Assembly: GCF_014650115.1 (NCBI RefSeq)
Contig: NZ_BMUI01000006.1
Span: forward strand, 248,001-312,000
From: Streptomyces olivaceoviridis
Lineage (GTDB): Bacteria; Actinomycetota; Actinomycetes; Streptomycetales; Streptomycetaceae
Direction of reading: 5' to 3'
DNA length: 64,000 nucleotides
Shown: positions 27,273 to 34,710 of the stretch, one piece after another
How positions within the stretch are numbered: the stretch's first letter is position 1
Layout: each line of letters opens with the position of its first letter
Program-made: the position numbers and the translations under genes
Notes under the pieces: model-generated
Seen by the model: the letters and a program-made list of their open reading frames with translations, nothing else
Databases searched by the model: none
Told to the model about the DNA's origin: nothing

Positions 27273-28292
27273 CTCAGCTCTCTTTCCCTGGGGGCGACGC
27301 GTCGGGGACGTGGGATTCGGCGGTACGGGGTTCGGCGGCACGACGTTCGGCGCCGTGGGGTTCGACGGCGGTACGGGGTTCGGCGGTACGGGGTTCAGCG
27401 GCACGACGTTCGGCGCCGTGGGGTTCGACGGCGATGCGGGGGTCGGCGGCGGTGCGGGGTCGGCGGCACGAGGCTCGGCGGCACGACGTTCGGCGGCGCG
27501 AGGCTCGGCGGCGTCCAGGAAGGCCGGCCGTTCCCCGCCGCCGTGCACGTGCAGGCTCGCCCCGCTGATGTAGGCGGCGGCGTCGGAGGCGAGGAACACG
27601 GCGGCGGCGCCGACGTCGGCGGGGAGGGCCAGCCGGCCCAGCGGGACGGTGCGGGAGACGGCGGCGATGCCGTCGGGGCCGCCGTAGTGCAGCGGCGCCA
27701 GGTCGGTGTGGACCATGCCGACGACGAGGGTGTTGACGCGGATCTCCGGCGCCCACTCCACGGCCATGGAGGCCGCCAGGTTCGCGAGCCCGGCCTTGGC
27801 CGCGCCGTAGGCGGCGGAGCCGGGCGACGGGCGGCTTCCGCTGACGCTGCCCACCATCACGATGGAGCCCCTGGCGCGCCTGAGGTGGTCGTAGGCCGCG
27901 AGGGACGCGGTCAGCGGGGTGACCAGGTTCAACTCGATGACCTTGGCGTGCCGTTCGGCGTCGGCGTCGGCCAGGTGCCGGTACGGGGTGCCGCCGGCGT
28001 TGTTGACCAGCACGTCCAGCCGGGGCAGTGCGGCGAAGAAGGCCCGGACGGCGGGCGGGTCGCGCAGGTCGAGGGGCGCGAACTCGACGCCTTCACAGGG
28101 CTGTTCGGGCGGTCTGCGGGCGCAGGTCAGGACTCGGGCGCCCGCCTCGGCGAAGGCCCGGGCGATCCCCGCGCCCACCCCCCGGGTGCCGCCGGTGACG
28201 ACCACCGTGCTGCCGCGCAGCGAGTTGTCCACAGGGCCGCTGCCCGCGGGGCCGTTGCCCACAGGGTGGTTGTCCACAGGGCCGTTGTCCAC
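26367..28292 (-). CDS. Two short-chain dehydrogenases fused in one open frame (Rv3549c-like + Rv3548c-like)
   Basis: One uninterrupted 641-codon frame carries two complete SDRs. Module 1 (about residues 20-255) has VVVTGGTRGVGAGIARAF, NNAGG and YGAAKAGLANLAAS, and ends HGGGERPAFLDAAEPR, where I recall the mycobacterial Rv3549c family ending. A Pro/Asn repeat linker of about 80 residues follows (NPVPPNPVPP type), then module 2 from MNGICADR. Both match KstR2-regulated SDRs of unknown step in steroid C/D-ring degradation. The GTG at 28292 follows GGGAGG with a short spacer; GTG at 28340 is an alternative with no RBS. Its N-terminus is the GPVDN repeat encoded by the DnaA-box array. Whether one long or two separate proteins are made is open. 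Confidence 0.7.
   Translation of the reverse strand: MDNGPVDNHPVGNGPAGSGPVDNSLRGSTVVVTGGTRGVGAGIARAFAEAGARVLTCARRPPEQPCEGVEFAPLDLRDPPAVRAFFAALPRLDVLVNNAGGTPYRHLADADAERHAKVIELNLVTPLTASLAAYDHLRRARGSIVMVGSVSGSRPSPGSAAYGAAKAGLANLAASMAVEWAPEIRVNTLVVGMVHTDLAPLHYGGPDGIAAVSRTVPLGRLALPADVGAAAVFLASDAAAYISGASLHVHGGGERPAFLDAAEPRAAERRAAEPRAADPAPPPTPASPSNPTAPNVVPLNPVPPNPVPPSNPTAPNVVPPNPVPPNPTSPTRRPQGKRAEMNGICADRVVVVTGAGRGLGRAHALAFAAEGARVVVNDLGVALDGAPDAERPAEAVAAEIRAAGGDAVAHGADIATGEGAADLIRTAVETYGRLDTLVSNAGFLRDRMLVNLGEDDWDAVIRVHLRGHFLPLRHAAAHWRAEARAGRTPVARVVHTSSGAGLLGSVGQGNYSAAKAGIVGLTLVAAAELARYGVQVNAVAPAARTRMTERTFATTMAAPAAGFDAMAPENVSPLVVWLGSAGSAGVTGRVFETEGGRITVMEGWRPGPTADKGARWTPAEAGEAARKLLGQAEPPGRVYGV
27312..27530. 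repeat. Codon-phased tandem repeats linking the two SDR modules
   Basis: A 63-bp unit starts at 27316 and again at 27379, built from TTCGGCGGTACGGGG-like 15-bp subunits; degenerate copies continue to about 27530. On the coding strand it encodes NPVPP-type repeats without any stop. On the other strand it would read Gly-Phe-rich pentapeptides, which I regard as a shadow. Confidence 0.85.
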
Positions 28293-28299
28293 AGGGCCT
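28225..28299 (+). promoter_or_regulatory. Phased DnaA-box array
   Basis: Five tandem 15-bp units, each like TTGTCCACAGGGCCG. TTGTCCACA, the consensus Streptomyces DnaA box, occurs exactly at 28225, 28270 and 28285; TTGCCCACA is at 28255; the unit at 28240 is degenerate. All boxes are on the same strand and in exact 15-bp phase. TTGTCCGCG at 28305 is a weaker sixth site. The array lies in the N-terminal codons of the SDR frame, where it encodes GPVDN repeats. DnaA binding is inferred from the consensus. Confidence 0.65.
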
Positions 28300-28339
28300 C
28301 CCGCTTGTCCGCGCCGACTGCTAGCTTCGAAGCCTCGCA

Positions 28340-28359
28340 CCTAACAAATGTTTGGTGGA
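28340..28359. promoter_or_regulatory. Probable KstR2 operator between the SDR genes and echA20
   Basis: CCTAACAAATGTTTGGTGGA matches the reverse complement of the site at 34657-34676 at 17 of 20 positions and resembles the mycobacterial KstR2 motif AnCAAGnnCTTGnT. It lies in the divergent promoter region, 19 bp before the echA20 start. Confidence 0.7.
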
Positions 28360-28377
28360 AAGGTAGCTGATGCGCCC

Positions 28378-29166
28378 ATGGGTGTCTCCCGTTCGTCCCC
28401 GGAAACGGGGATTTCCGTAGTCACCGTCGACTACCCGCCGGTCAACGCGCTGCCGGTCCGTGGCTGGTTCGACCTGGCCGACGCCGTGCGCGCGGCCGGC
28501 CGGGACCCGGAGATCCGCTGCGTGGTCCTGGCCGCCGAGGGACGCGGGTTCAACGCGGGCGTGGACATCAAGGAGATACAGGCGGCGGGGCAGGAGGCGC
28601 TGATCGGCGCGAACCAGGGCTGTGCGGAGGCCTTCGCGGCGGTCTACGAGTGCGAGACCCCGGTCGTCGCGGCGGTGCAGGGCTTCTGTCTGGGGGGCGG
28701 GATCGGCCTGGTGGGCACAGCGGACGCGGTGGTGGCGAGCGAGGACGCCGTCTTCGGGCTGCCCGAGCTGGACCGGGGTGCGCTGGGCGCGGCGACCCAT
28801 CTGGCCCGGCTGGTCCCGCAGCACCTGATGCGCGCGCTGTACTACACCGGGCGCACGGCGAGCGCGGCCGAGTTGCACGGGCACGGCTCGGTCTGGCGGG
28901 TGGTGCCGCGCGCGGAGCTGGCGGGGGCGGCGCTGGAACTGGCCCGGGAGATCGCCGCCAAGGACGGACGGCTGCTGCGCATGGCCAAGTCGGCCATCAA
29001 CGGCATCGATCCGGTCGACGTGCGCCGCAGCTACCGCTTCGAGCAGGGCTTCACGTTCGAGGCCAACCTCAGCGGCCTGGCCGACCGGGTCCGCGCCACG
29101 TTCGGGACGTCCGGGGGCTCGGGCACGCGCCACGACGCCCGGGACTCCGTGGAGAAGGGGGCGTAG
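28378..29166 (+). CDS. echA20: Enoyl-CoA hydratase family ring D hydrolase EchA20
   Basis: A 262-residue crotonase-fold protein. AAEGRGFNAGVDIKEIQ forms the first half of the oxyanion hole, and VQGFCLGGGIGLVGTAD the second, with FGLPELDRGALGAATHLARL after it. In mycobacteria EchA20 hydrolytically opens steroid ring D in the HIP pathway. The start at 28378 is chosen because the upstream ATG at 28348 lies inside the operator. It directly precedes ipdA with no gap (TAG then ATG). Assignment rests on sequence resemblance plus the neighbouring ipdABC. Confidence 0.88.
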   Translation: MGVSRSSPETGISVVTVDYPPVNALPVRGWFDLADAVRAAGRDPEIRCVVLAAEGRGFNAGVDIKEIQAAGQEALIGANQGCAEAFAAVYECETPVVAAVQGFCLGGGIGLVGTADAVVASEDAVFGLPELDRGALGAATHLARLVPQHLMRALYYTGRTASAAELHGHGSVWRVVPRAELAGAALELAREIAAKDGRLLRMAKSAINGIDPVDVRRSYRFEQGFTFEANLSGLADRVRATFGTSGGSGTRHDARDSVEKGA

Positions 29167-30033
29167 ATGGGCGACAAGACGATGACCGCCGAGGAGGTGG
29201 TCTCCCGGCTGGCGAGCGGCATGACCCTCGGCATCGGCGGCTGGGGCTCCCGTCGCAAGCCGATGGCGCTGGTCCGAACGCTGCTGCGGTCGGACATCGG
29301 CGATCTGACGGTCGTCTCGTACGGCGGCCCGGACGTCGGCATGCTGGCCGCCGCCGGCCGGATCCGCAGGCTGGTCACCGCTTTCGTCACCCTGGACTCC
29401 ATCCCGCTGGAACCGCACTACCGGGCGGCGCGTGAGCGCGGCGGCTTCGCGCTGACGGAGGTCGACGAGGGGATGTTCCAGTGCGGGCTGCGGGCCGCGG
29501 CGCAGCGCCTGCCCTTCCTTCCGGTGCGGGCGGGGCTCGGCTCGGACGTGATGCGGGTCAACCCGGACCTCAGGACGGTGACGTCGCCGTACGCGGACGG
29601 GGAGACGCTGGTGGCCATGCCCGCGCTGCGGCTGGACGCGGCCCTGGTGCACGTCAACCGCGCCGACCGGCTGGGCAACGGACAGTACCTCGGCCCGGAC
29701 CCGTACTTCGACGACCTGTTCTGCGAGGCGGCGGACGCGGCCTACGTCTCCTGTGAACAGATCGTGGACACGGCCGGGTTGACCAAGGGGGCCGCCCCGC
29801 AGTCGCTGCTGCTCAAGCGGCTCTCGGTGACGGGTGTGGTGGAGGCGCCGAACGGCGCGCACTTCACGTCCTGCGCGCCGGAGTACGGCAGGGACGAGGA
29901 GTTCCAGCGGCGGTACGCGACCACGCCCTGGCCGGAGTTCGCCGCACGGTTCCTCGGCGCGGACGAGGCCGCCTACCGGGCGGCGGTCCGGGACTGGCGG
30001 AAAGAGGAGGAGCGGAAGGAGGAGGAGCGGTGA
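29167..30033 (+). CDS. ipdA: IpdA, alpha subunit of steroid ring C hydrolase (CoA-transferase fold)
   Basis: A 288-residue member of the class I CoA-transferase alpha fold. GMTLGIGGWGSRRKPMALVR, VVSYGGPDVGML, DEGMFQCGLRAAAQRLPFLPVRAGLGSDV and EAPNGAHFTSCAPEYGRDEEFQRRYA match IpdA (Rv3551) from recall. Glu101 in DEGM is the likely catalytic Glu. With IpdB it opens the last ring (ring C) of the steroid nucleus by hydrolysis, not CoA transfer. The C-terminus ends in a KEEERKEEER tail. It overlaps ipdB by 4 bp. Confidence 0.9.
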   Translation: MGDKTMTAEEVVSRLASGMTLGIGGWGSRRKPMALVRTLLRSDIGDLTVVSYGGPDVGMLAAAGRIRRLVTAFVTLDSIPLEPHYRAARERGGFALTEVDEGMFQCGLRAAAQRLPFLPVRAGLGSDVMRVNPDLRTVTSPYADGETLVAMPALRLDAALVHVNRADRLGNGQYLGPDPYFDDLFCEAADAAYVSCEQIVDTAGLTKGAAPQSLLLKRLSVTGVVEAPNGAHFTSCAPEYGRDEEFQRRYATTPWPEFAARFLGADEAAYRAAVRDWRKEEERKEEER

Positions 30034-30770
30034 GGTTCACCCGCGCCGAGTACTGCGTGATCGCGTGTGCCGAGGCCTGGCGGGGCGCCGGGGAGGTCCT
30101 GGCCAGTCCGATGGGGCTGATCCCGTCGCTGGGCGCGCGGCTGGCCCGGCTCACGTTCGCGCCGGACCTGCTGCTGACCGACGGCGAGGCCCTGCTGGTC
30201 CGCCCGGACGGCACACCGGAGGGCTGGCTGCCCTACCGGCAGCACCTGGAGCTGGTGGCGGGCGGCCGGCGGCACGTGATGATGGGCGCGAGCCAGCTCG
30301 ACCGGTACGGCAACCAGAACATCTCCTGCGTAGGCGACTGGGCGCTGCCCCGCAGACAGTTGCTCGGAGTGCGTGGCGCGCCGCTCAACACGCTGAACAA
30401 TCCGACGAGTTACTGGGTCCCCAGGCACTCCCGGCGGGTGTTCGTGGAGCGGGTGGACATGGTGTGCGGGGTGGGGTACGACCGGGCGGCGGGACTGGGC
30501 GGCGCGGCCCGCTTCCATCGTCTGGCGCGGGTCGTCACCGACCTCGGCGTCTTCGACTTCGCCACGGCCGACCACTCGATGCGGCTGGTCTCGGTGCATC
30601 CGGGGGTGAGCGTGGAGCGGGTGCGGGAGGCGACGGGGTTCCCGCTGGCCGTGCCGGACGACGTGCCGTTCACCCGGGAGCCCGGGGCGCAGGAGGTGCG
30701 GCTGATCCGTGAGGTGCTGGACCCGGCGGGGGCACGGGCGCGCGAGGTGCCGGAAGGGGCGGGGAGCTGA
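30030..30770 (+). CDS. ipdB: IpdB, beta subunit of steroid ring C hydrolase
   Basis: A 246-residue CoA-transferase beta-fold protein from GTG 30030. SLGARLARLTFAPDLLLTDGEALL, HVMMGASQLDRYGNQNIS, GVRGAPLNTLNNPTSYWV and VTDLGVFDFATADHSMRLVSVHPGV match mycobacterial IpdB (Rv3552) from recall. It forms the heteromer with IpdA. Overlaps with ipdA (4 bp) and ipdC (1 bp) indicate tight coupling. Confidence 0.9.
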   Translation: MRFTRAEYCVIACAEAWRGAGEVLASPMGLIPSLGARLARLTFAPDLLLTDGEALLVRPDGTPEGWLPYRQHLELVAGGRRHVMMGASQLDRYGNQNISCVGDWALPRRQLLGVRGAPLNTLNNPTSYWVPRHSRRVFVERVDMVCGVGYDRAAGLGGAARFHRLARVVTDLGVFDFATADHSMRLVSVHPGVSVERVREATGFPLAVPDDVPFTREPGAQEVRLIREVLDPAGARAREVPEGAGS

Positions 30771-31828
30771 TGGAGACCGCGCTCACCCGGCTGGTCGGGG
30801 TCCGTCATCCGATCGTGCAGACCGGGATGGGGTGGGTGGCCGGGCCGCGCCTGGTCTCGGCGGCGGCGAACGCCGGCGCCCTCGGCATCCTGGCCTCCGC
30901 CACGATGCCCCTCGACCGGCTGCGGGAGGCGATACGGGAGGTGCGGTCCCGTACGGACGCGCCGTTCGGGGTGAACCTCCGGGCCGACGCGGGCGACGCG
31001 CCGGACCGGGTGCGGGTCCTGTTGGAGGAGGGCGTCCGGGTGGCCTCCTTCGCGCTGGCCCCGTCCGCCGAGCTGATCGCCGAGCTGAAGGCGGCGGGTG
31101 TGCTGGTGATCCCGTCCGTCGGCGCCCGGCGGCACGCCGAGAAGGTGGCGGCCTGGGGCGCGGACGCGGTGCTCGTCCAGGGCGGCGAGGGCGGCGGGCA
31201 CACCGGGGAGGTGGCGACGAGCGTGCTGCTGCCGCAGGTGGTGGACGCGGTGCGGATACCGGTCGTGGCGGCGGGCGGCTTCTTCGACGGGCGGGGGCTG
31301 GTGGCGGCGCTGGCGTACGGGGCGGCCGGGGTGGCGATGGGCACGCGGTTCCTGCTGACCTCCGACTCGACGGTGCCGGACGCGGTGAAGGCCAGGTACC
31401 TGGCGGCGACGGTCCGGGACGTCACGGTGACCCGGGCGGTGGACGGACTGCCGCACCGGATGCTGCGCACCGACCTGGTGGCGGCGCTGGAGCGGTCGGG
31501 CCGGATACGCGGCTTCGCGCACGCGGCGCGGCGGGCGGCGGGTTTCCGGCGGCTGTCGGGGCTCACCTGGCGGCAGCTGGTCCGCGACGGCCTCGCCCTC
31601 CGGCACGGCAAGGAGCTGTCCTGGAGTCAGGTGCTGCTGGCCGCGAACACGCCGATGCTGCTGAAGTCGGCGATGGTGGACGGCCGTACGGATCTGGGGG
31701 TGATGGCGGCGGGGCAGGTCGCCGGGGTGATCGACGACCTGCCGTCGTGCGCGGAGCTGGTGGAGCGGATCACGCAGGAGGCGGAGGAGGTGCTCGCCGG
31801 ACTGACGGGGCTGAGAGCGGGCCGGTGA
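30770..31828 (+). CDS. ipdC: IpdC, nitronate monooxygenase-like flavoenzyme
   Basis: A 352-residue TIM-barrel flavoprotein of the NMO/2-nitropropane dioxygenase superfamily. VRHPIVQTGMGWVAGPRLVSAAANAGALGILAS opens it; QGGEGGGHTG and PVVAAGGFFDGRGLVAAL provide the FMN-phosphate site, followed by GAAGVAMGTRFLLT. Its place after ipdAB equals Rv3553 (ipdC), an oxidoreductase of the HIP pathway; a nitroalkane role is unlikely in this context. The 3' end has been partly duplicated just downstream. Confidence 0.87.
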   Translation: METALTRLVGVRHPIVQTGMGWVAGPRLVSAAANAGALGILASATMPLDRLREAIREVRSRTDAPFGVNLRADAGDAPDRVRVLLEEGVRVASFALAPSAELIAELKAAGVLVIPSVGARRHAEKVAAWGADAVLVQGGEGGGHTGEVATSVLLPQVVDAVRIPVVAAGGFFDGRGLVAALAYGAAGVAMGTRFLLTSDSTVPDAVKARYLAATVRDVTVTRAVDGLPHRMLRTDLVAALERSGRIRGFAHAARRAAGFRRLSGLTWRQLVRDGLALRHGKELSWSQVLLAANTPMLLKSAMVDGRTDLGVMAAGQVAGVIDDLPSCAELVERITQEAEEVLAGLTGLRAGR

Positions 31829-31896
31829 CGGTCACCAGGAGGCGGAGGAGGTGCTCGCCGGACGGAGGGCGCTGAGAGCGGGCCGGGTGACGGTCA
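31775..31896. repeat. 60-bp direct duplication of the ipdC 3' end
   Basis: 31775-31834 (last codons of ipdC plus stop) is repeated at 31836-31896 with a few changes in the middle and one extra G. The second copy is non-coding. Confidence 0.9.
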
Positions 31897-31937
31897 TGCG
31901 ACCATGCGGTGCGCCGTCGTCCCACCGCACGGTCGCA
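31897..31937. terminator. Terminator between convergent ipdC and fadA6
   Basis: A 15-bp inverted repeat with one A-C mismatch (TGCGACC.TGCGGTG / CACCGCA.GGTCGCA) and an 11-nt loop. It lies 69 bp after ipdC, just past the duplicated segment, and serves both convergent operons. A GC-rich 100 bp without a gene follows to fadA6. Confidence 0.7.
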
Positions 31938-32037
31938 GCGGTTCGGCGATCGTCAGCCGGCCGCAGTCGCGCCGCCGTCCCGGCACTCGGTCACGGCCGT
32001 TCGCCGGGCGTCACCGGCCGGCCGACCCACCGTGGCG

Positions 32038-33195
32038 TCACAGCCGTTCGATGATCGTCACATTGGCCTGGCCGCCGCCCTCGCACATGGTCTGGAGGCC
32101 GTAGCGGCCACCGGTGCGCTCCAGTTCGTGCAGGAGGGTCGTCATCAGCCGGGCGCCGGTCGCGCCGAGGGGGTGGCCGAGGGCGATGGCGCCGCCGTTG
32201 ACGTTGACCTTGCCGGGGTCGGCGCCGGTCTCCTTCAGCCAGGCGAGGACGACCGGCGCGAAGGCCTCGTTGATCTCCACGAGGTCGATGGCGTCGAGGG
32301 TCAGGCCGGTCTTCTTCAGGGCGTGCGCGGTGGCCGGGATGGGCGCGGTGAGCATGCGGATGGGGTCCTCGCCGCGCGCGGAGAGGTGGTGGACGCGGGC
32401 GCGCGGGCGCAACCCGTGGTCGTGTACGGCCCGTTCGGAGGCGAGCAGCAGGGCCGCGGCCCCGTCGGAGACCTGGGAGGAGCAGGCCGCGGTGACGGTG
32501 CCGCCGTCGAGGACCGGGCGCAGGGCGGCCATCTTCTCCAGGGAGGTGTCCCGGCGCGGGCCCTCGTCCACGGTGACCTGGCCGCACGGGACGGTCTCGC
32601 GGGAGAAGCGCCCGGTGTCGATCGCCCAGATCGCGCGCCGGTGCGAACGCAGGGCGAACTCCTCCTGTTCCTCGCGGCCGATCCCCCACTGGGCGGCGAT
32701 CGTCTCGGCGCCGGCGAACTGGTTGACGGGCCGGTCGCCGTAGCGGGCGCGCCAGCCGGTGCTGCCGAGGAAGGGGCCCTCGGTCAGGCCGAGGGGGACG
32801 GCGGCCTGCCGGGAGGCGAAGGCGATGGGGACCTGGGACATGTTCTGCACCCCGCCGGCGACCACCAGGTCCTGGGTGCCGGAGAGCACGGCCTGCGCGG
32901 CGAAGTGCACGGCCTGCTGGGAGGAGCCGCACTGCCGGTCGACGGTGACGCCGGGCACCTCCTCGGGGAGGCCCGCGGCCAGCCAGCAGGTGCGGGCGAT
33001 GTCACCGGCCTGCGGTCCGACCGTGTCCAGGCAGCCGAAGACCACGTCGTCCACGGCGGCCGGGTCGATCCCGGAGCGCTCCACCAGCGCGGTGAGCACC
33101 CGCGCACCCAGGTCGGCCGGGTGGACCGCGGCGAGTCCTCCCCCGCGCCGCCCGACCGGTGTGCGGACCGCTTCGACGATGTAGGCCTCGGCCAT
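32038..33195 (-). CDS. fadA6: Acetyl-CoA acetyltransferase-type thiolase FadA6
   Basis: A 385-residue thiolase. Nucleophile Cys89 is in VDRQCGSSQQA, the His site is GGAIALGHPLGATGAR, and the second Cys is in TMCEGGGQAN. EAVRTPVGRRGG is the usual N-terminus. By position after kstR2 and ipdF it corresponds to FadA6, which cleaves a beta-ketoacyl-CoA late in steroid C/D-ring degradation. It is the last gene of a leftward ipdF-kstR2-fadA6 operon and converges on ipdC. Confidence 0.88.
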   Translation of the reverse strand: MAEAYIVEAVRTPVGRRGGGLAAVHPADLGARVLTALVERSGIDPAAVDDVVFGCLDTVGPQAGDIARTCWLAAGLPEEVPGVTVDRQCGSSQQAVHFAAQAVLSGTQDLVVAGGVQNMSQVPIAFASRQAAVPLGLTEGPFLGSTGWRARYGDRPVNQFAGAETIAAQWGIGREEQEEFALRSHRRAIWAIDTGRFSRETVPCGQVTVDEGPRRDTSLEKMAALRPVLDGGTVTAACSSQVSDGAAALLLASERAVHDHGLRPRARVHHLSARGEDPIRMLTAPIPATAHALKKTGLTLDAIDLVEINEAFAPVVLAWLKETGADPGKVNVNGGAIALGHPLGATGARLMTTLLHELERTGGRYGLQTMCEGGGQANVTIIERL

Positions 33196-33220
33196 GGCAA
33201 CTCCCACTGTAGGAAGGGGG

Positions 33221-33832
33221 CTATTCGCGTACGGCGATCCCGTCCAGGACCATCGACAGGTACTGGCGAGCGATCTCCTCGGGGCTGTGCTTGCCGCCGG
33301 GCCGGTACCAGGAGGCGGCGACCCACACGGTGTCGCGGACGAACCGGTAGGTGAGCCGGACGTCCAGGTCCGCGCGGAAGACCCGCTCGGCGACCCCGCG
33401 TTCCAGCGTGCTGAGCCAGGCCTTCTCGAACCGGCGCTGGGACTCGGCGAGGAAGGCGAACCGGTCCTGGGCGACGAGCTGTCTGCTCTCCTTCTGGTAG
33501 ATCGCGACGGCCGCGCGGTGCCGGTCGATCTCCCGGAAGGACTCGGTGACCAGCGCCTCCAGCGTCTCGCGGGGCCCGAGTCCGGAGGCGAGGACGGTGT
33601 CGTAGCCGTCCCAGAGCTCGTCGAGGAAGGTCCGCAGGATCTCCTCAAGCATCGACTCCTTGGAGTCGAAGTGGTAGTAGAGGCTGCCCGCGAGCATCCC
33701 TGCGTGGTCGGCGATCCTGCGGACGGTGGTGGCGTTGTAGCCGTGCTCGGCGAAGACCTCGGCGGCGGTGCTCAGGAGCTCTCCGCGCCGGGCCGCTGCC
33801 GCGGTCACCTGGGGCTTCTTCTTGGTCGGCAC
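33221..33832 (-). CDS. kstR2: TetR-family repressor KstR2
   Basis: A 203-residue TetR regulator. The DNA-binding domain is RRGELLSTAAEVFAEHGYNATTVRRIADHAGMLAGSLYYHFDSKESMLEEIL. The ligand domain (VAIYQKESRQL, LTYRFVRDTVWVAASWYRPGG, QYLSMVLDGI) matches mycobacterial KstR2 (Rv3557c) from recall, including the WYRPGG segment. KstR2 represses the HIP genes and is released by HIP-CoA. It lies 25 bp after ipdF and before fadA6, so it probably autoregulates through the operator at 34657. Confidence 0.88.
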   Translation of the reverse strand: MPTKKKPQVTAAAARRGELLSTAAEVFAEHGYNATTVRRIADHAGMLAGSLYYHFDSKESMLEEILRTFLDELWDGYDTVLASGLGPRETLEALVTESFREIDRHRAAVAIYQKESRQLVAQDRFAFLAESQRRFEKAWLSTLERGVAERVFRADLDVRLTYRFVRDTVWVAASWYRPGGKHSPEEIARQYLSMVLDGIAVRE

Positions 33833-33857
33833 GCACCCATTGTGGTCTGCCCGCCCG

Positions 33858-34643
33858 TCAGGGGTGCTGGCTGCTGACGGCGACGACCTCGCCGGTCAGG
33901 TAGGAGGAGTAGCCGGAGGCGAGGAAGACGATCACGTTGGCCACCTCCCAGGGCTGCGCGTACCGCCCGAAGGCCTCCCGTCGGGTCAGCTCGGCCAGCA
34001 GTTCGGCGGAGGTGACCTTCTCCAGGTGGGGGTGCATGGCGAGGCTGGGGGCGACCGCGTTGACCCGCACGCCGTACGCGGCGGCCTCGATCGCCGCGCA
34101 GCGGGTCAGCGCCATCACACCGGCCTTGGCGGCGGCGTAGTGGGCCTGTCCGGCCTGGGCGCGCCAGCCGACGACGGAGGCGTTGTTGACGATCACCCCG
34201 CCGCCGCTCCCGCGCATGGCGCGCAGGGCGGCCCGGGTGCAGCGGAAGGTGCCGTTCAGGGTGACGTCCAGGACTCGGGACCACTGGTCGTCGGTCATGT
34301 CGACGAGGGCCGAAGTGCCGCCGAGGCCGGCGTTGTTGACGACGATGTCCAGCCGTCCGTGGGCGGCGACGGCCGCGTCGAACATGGCCCGCACCTGGGC
34401 CTCGTCGGTGACGTCGCACGGCACCGCGGCGACCGCGCCGGGGAACTGACGGCCCAGCGCGGCCTCGTGCTCCTTCAGTCGGCGCGGGTGGGCGTCGCTG
34501 ATCAGGACCCGGGCGCCCTCCTCCAGGAAGCGGCGCGCGGTGGCTCCGCCGATGCCGGTGCCGGCCGCCGCGGTGACGACGGCGGTGCGCCCGCGCAGCA
34601 GTCCGTGCCCGGGTGTGTAGGCCGGGCTCTCGACGCCTGTCAT
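33858..34643 (-). CDS. ipdF: Short-chain dehydrogenase IpdF
   Basis: A 261-residue SDR with an unusual cofactor turn, VVTAAAGTGIGGATARRF, then ISDAHPRRL, VNNAGLGGTS, Ser in NNASVVGWRAQ and YAAAKAGVMALTRC. It ends with SSYLTGEVVAVSSQHP. This combination, especially TAAAGTGIG and the SQHP tail, matches IpdF (Rv3559c) from recall, which oxidises a hydroxyl on HIP-CoA intermediates. First gene of the leftward operon; divergent from fadE30. Confidence 0.9.
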   Translation of the reverse strand: MTGVESPAYTPGHGLLRGRTAVVTAAAGTGIGGATARRFLEEGARVLISDAHPRRLKEHEAALGRQFPGAVAAVPCDVTDEAQVRAMFDAAVAAHGRLDIVVNNAGLGGTSALVDMTDDQWSRVLDVTLNGTFRCTRAALRAMRGSGGGVIVNNASVVGWRAQAGQAHYAAAKAGVMALTRCAAIEAAAYGVRVNAVAPSLAMHPHLEKVTSAELLAELTRREAFGRYAQPWEVANVIVFLASGYSSYLTGEVVAVSSQHP

Positions 34644-34656
34644 AGGGCCACGCTAA

Positions 34657-34676
34657 CCTACCAAACACTTGTTAGG
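34657..34676. promoter_or_regulatory. Probable KstR2 operator between ipdF and fadE30
   Basis: CCTACCAAACACTTGTTAGG is a 20-bp imperfect palindrome (7 of 10 pairs match). Its core ACCAAACACTTGTT fits AnCAAGnnCTTGnT with one mismatch. It lies 14 bp upstream of ipdF and 35 bp upstream of fadE30, where it can block both promoters. Confidence 0.75.
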
Positions 34677-34710
34677 GAAGATGGGCGGCACCGGAAGGAA
34701 GGCGGCGATC

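Noticed and set aside
28225..28299. Chromosomal origin (oriC)
   Set aside because: There is no dnaA or dnaN nearby, no AT-rich unwinding element and too few boxes; a DnaA-binding array is the most that can be claimed.
29167..30770. Ordinary 3-oxoacid CoA-transferase pair
   Set aside because: The DEGM and WGSRRKP motifs and the neighbours match IpdAB, a hydrolase with the transferase fold.
30770..31828. Nitronate monooxygenase acting on nitroalkanes
   Set aside because: The fold fits, but coupling to ipdAB and cluster synteny point to IpdC.
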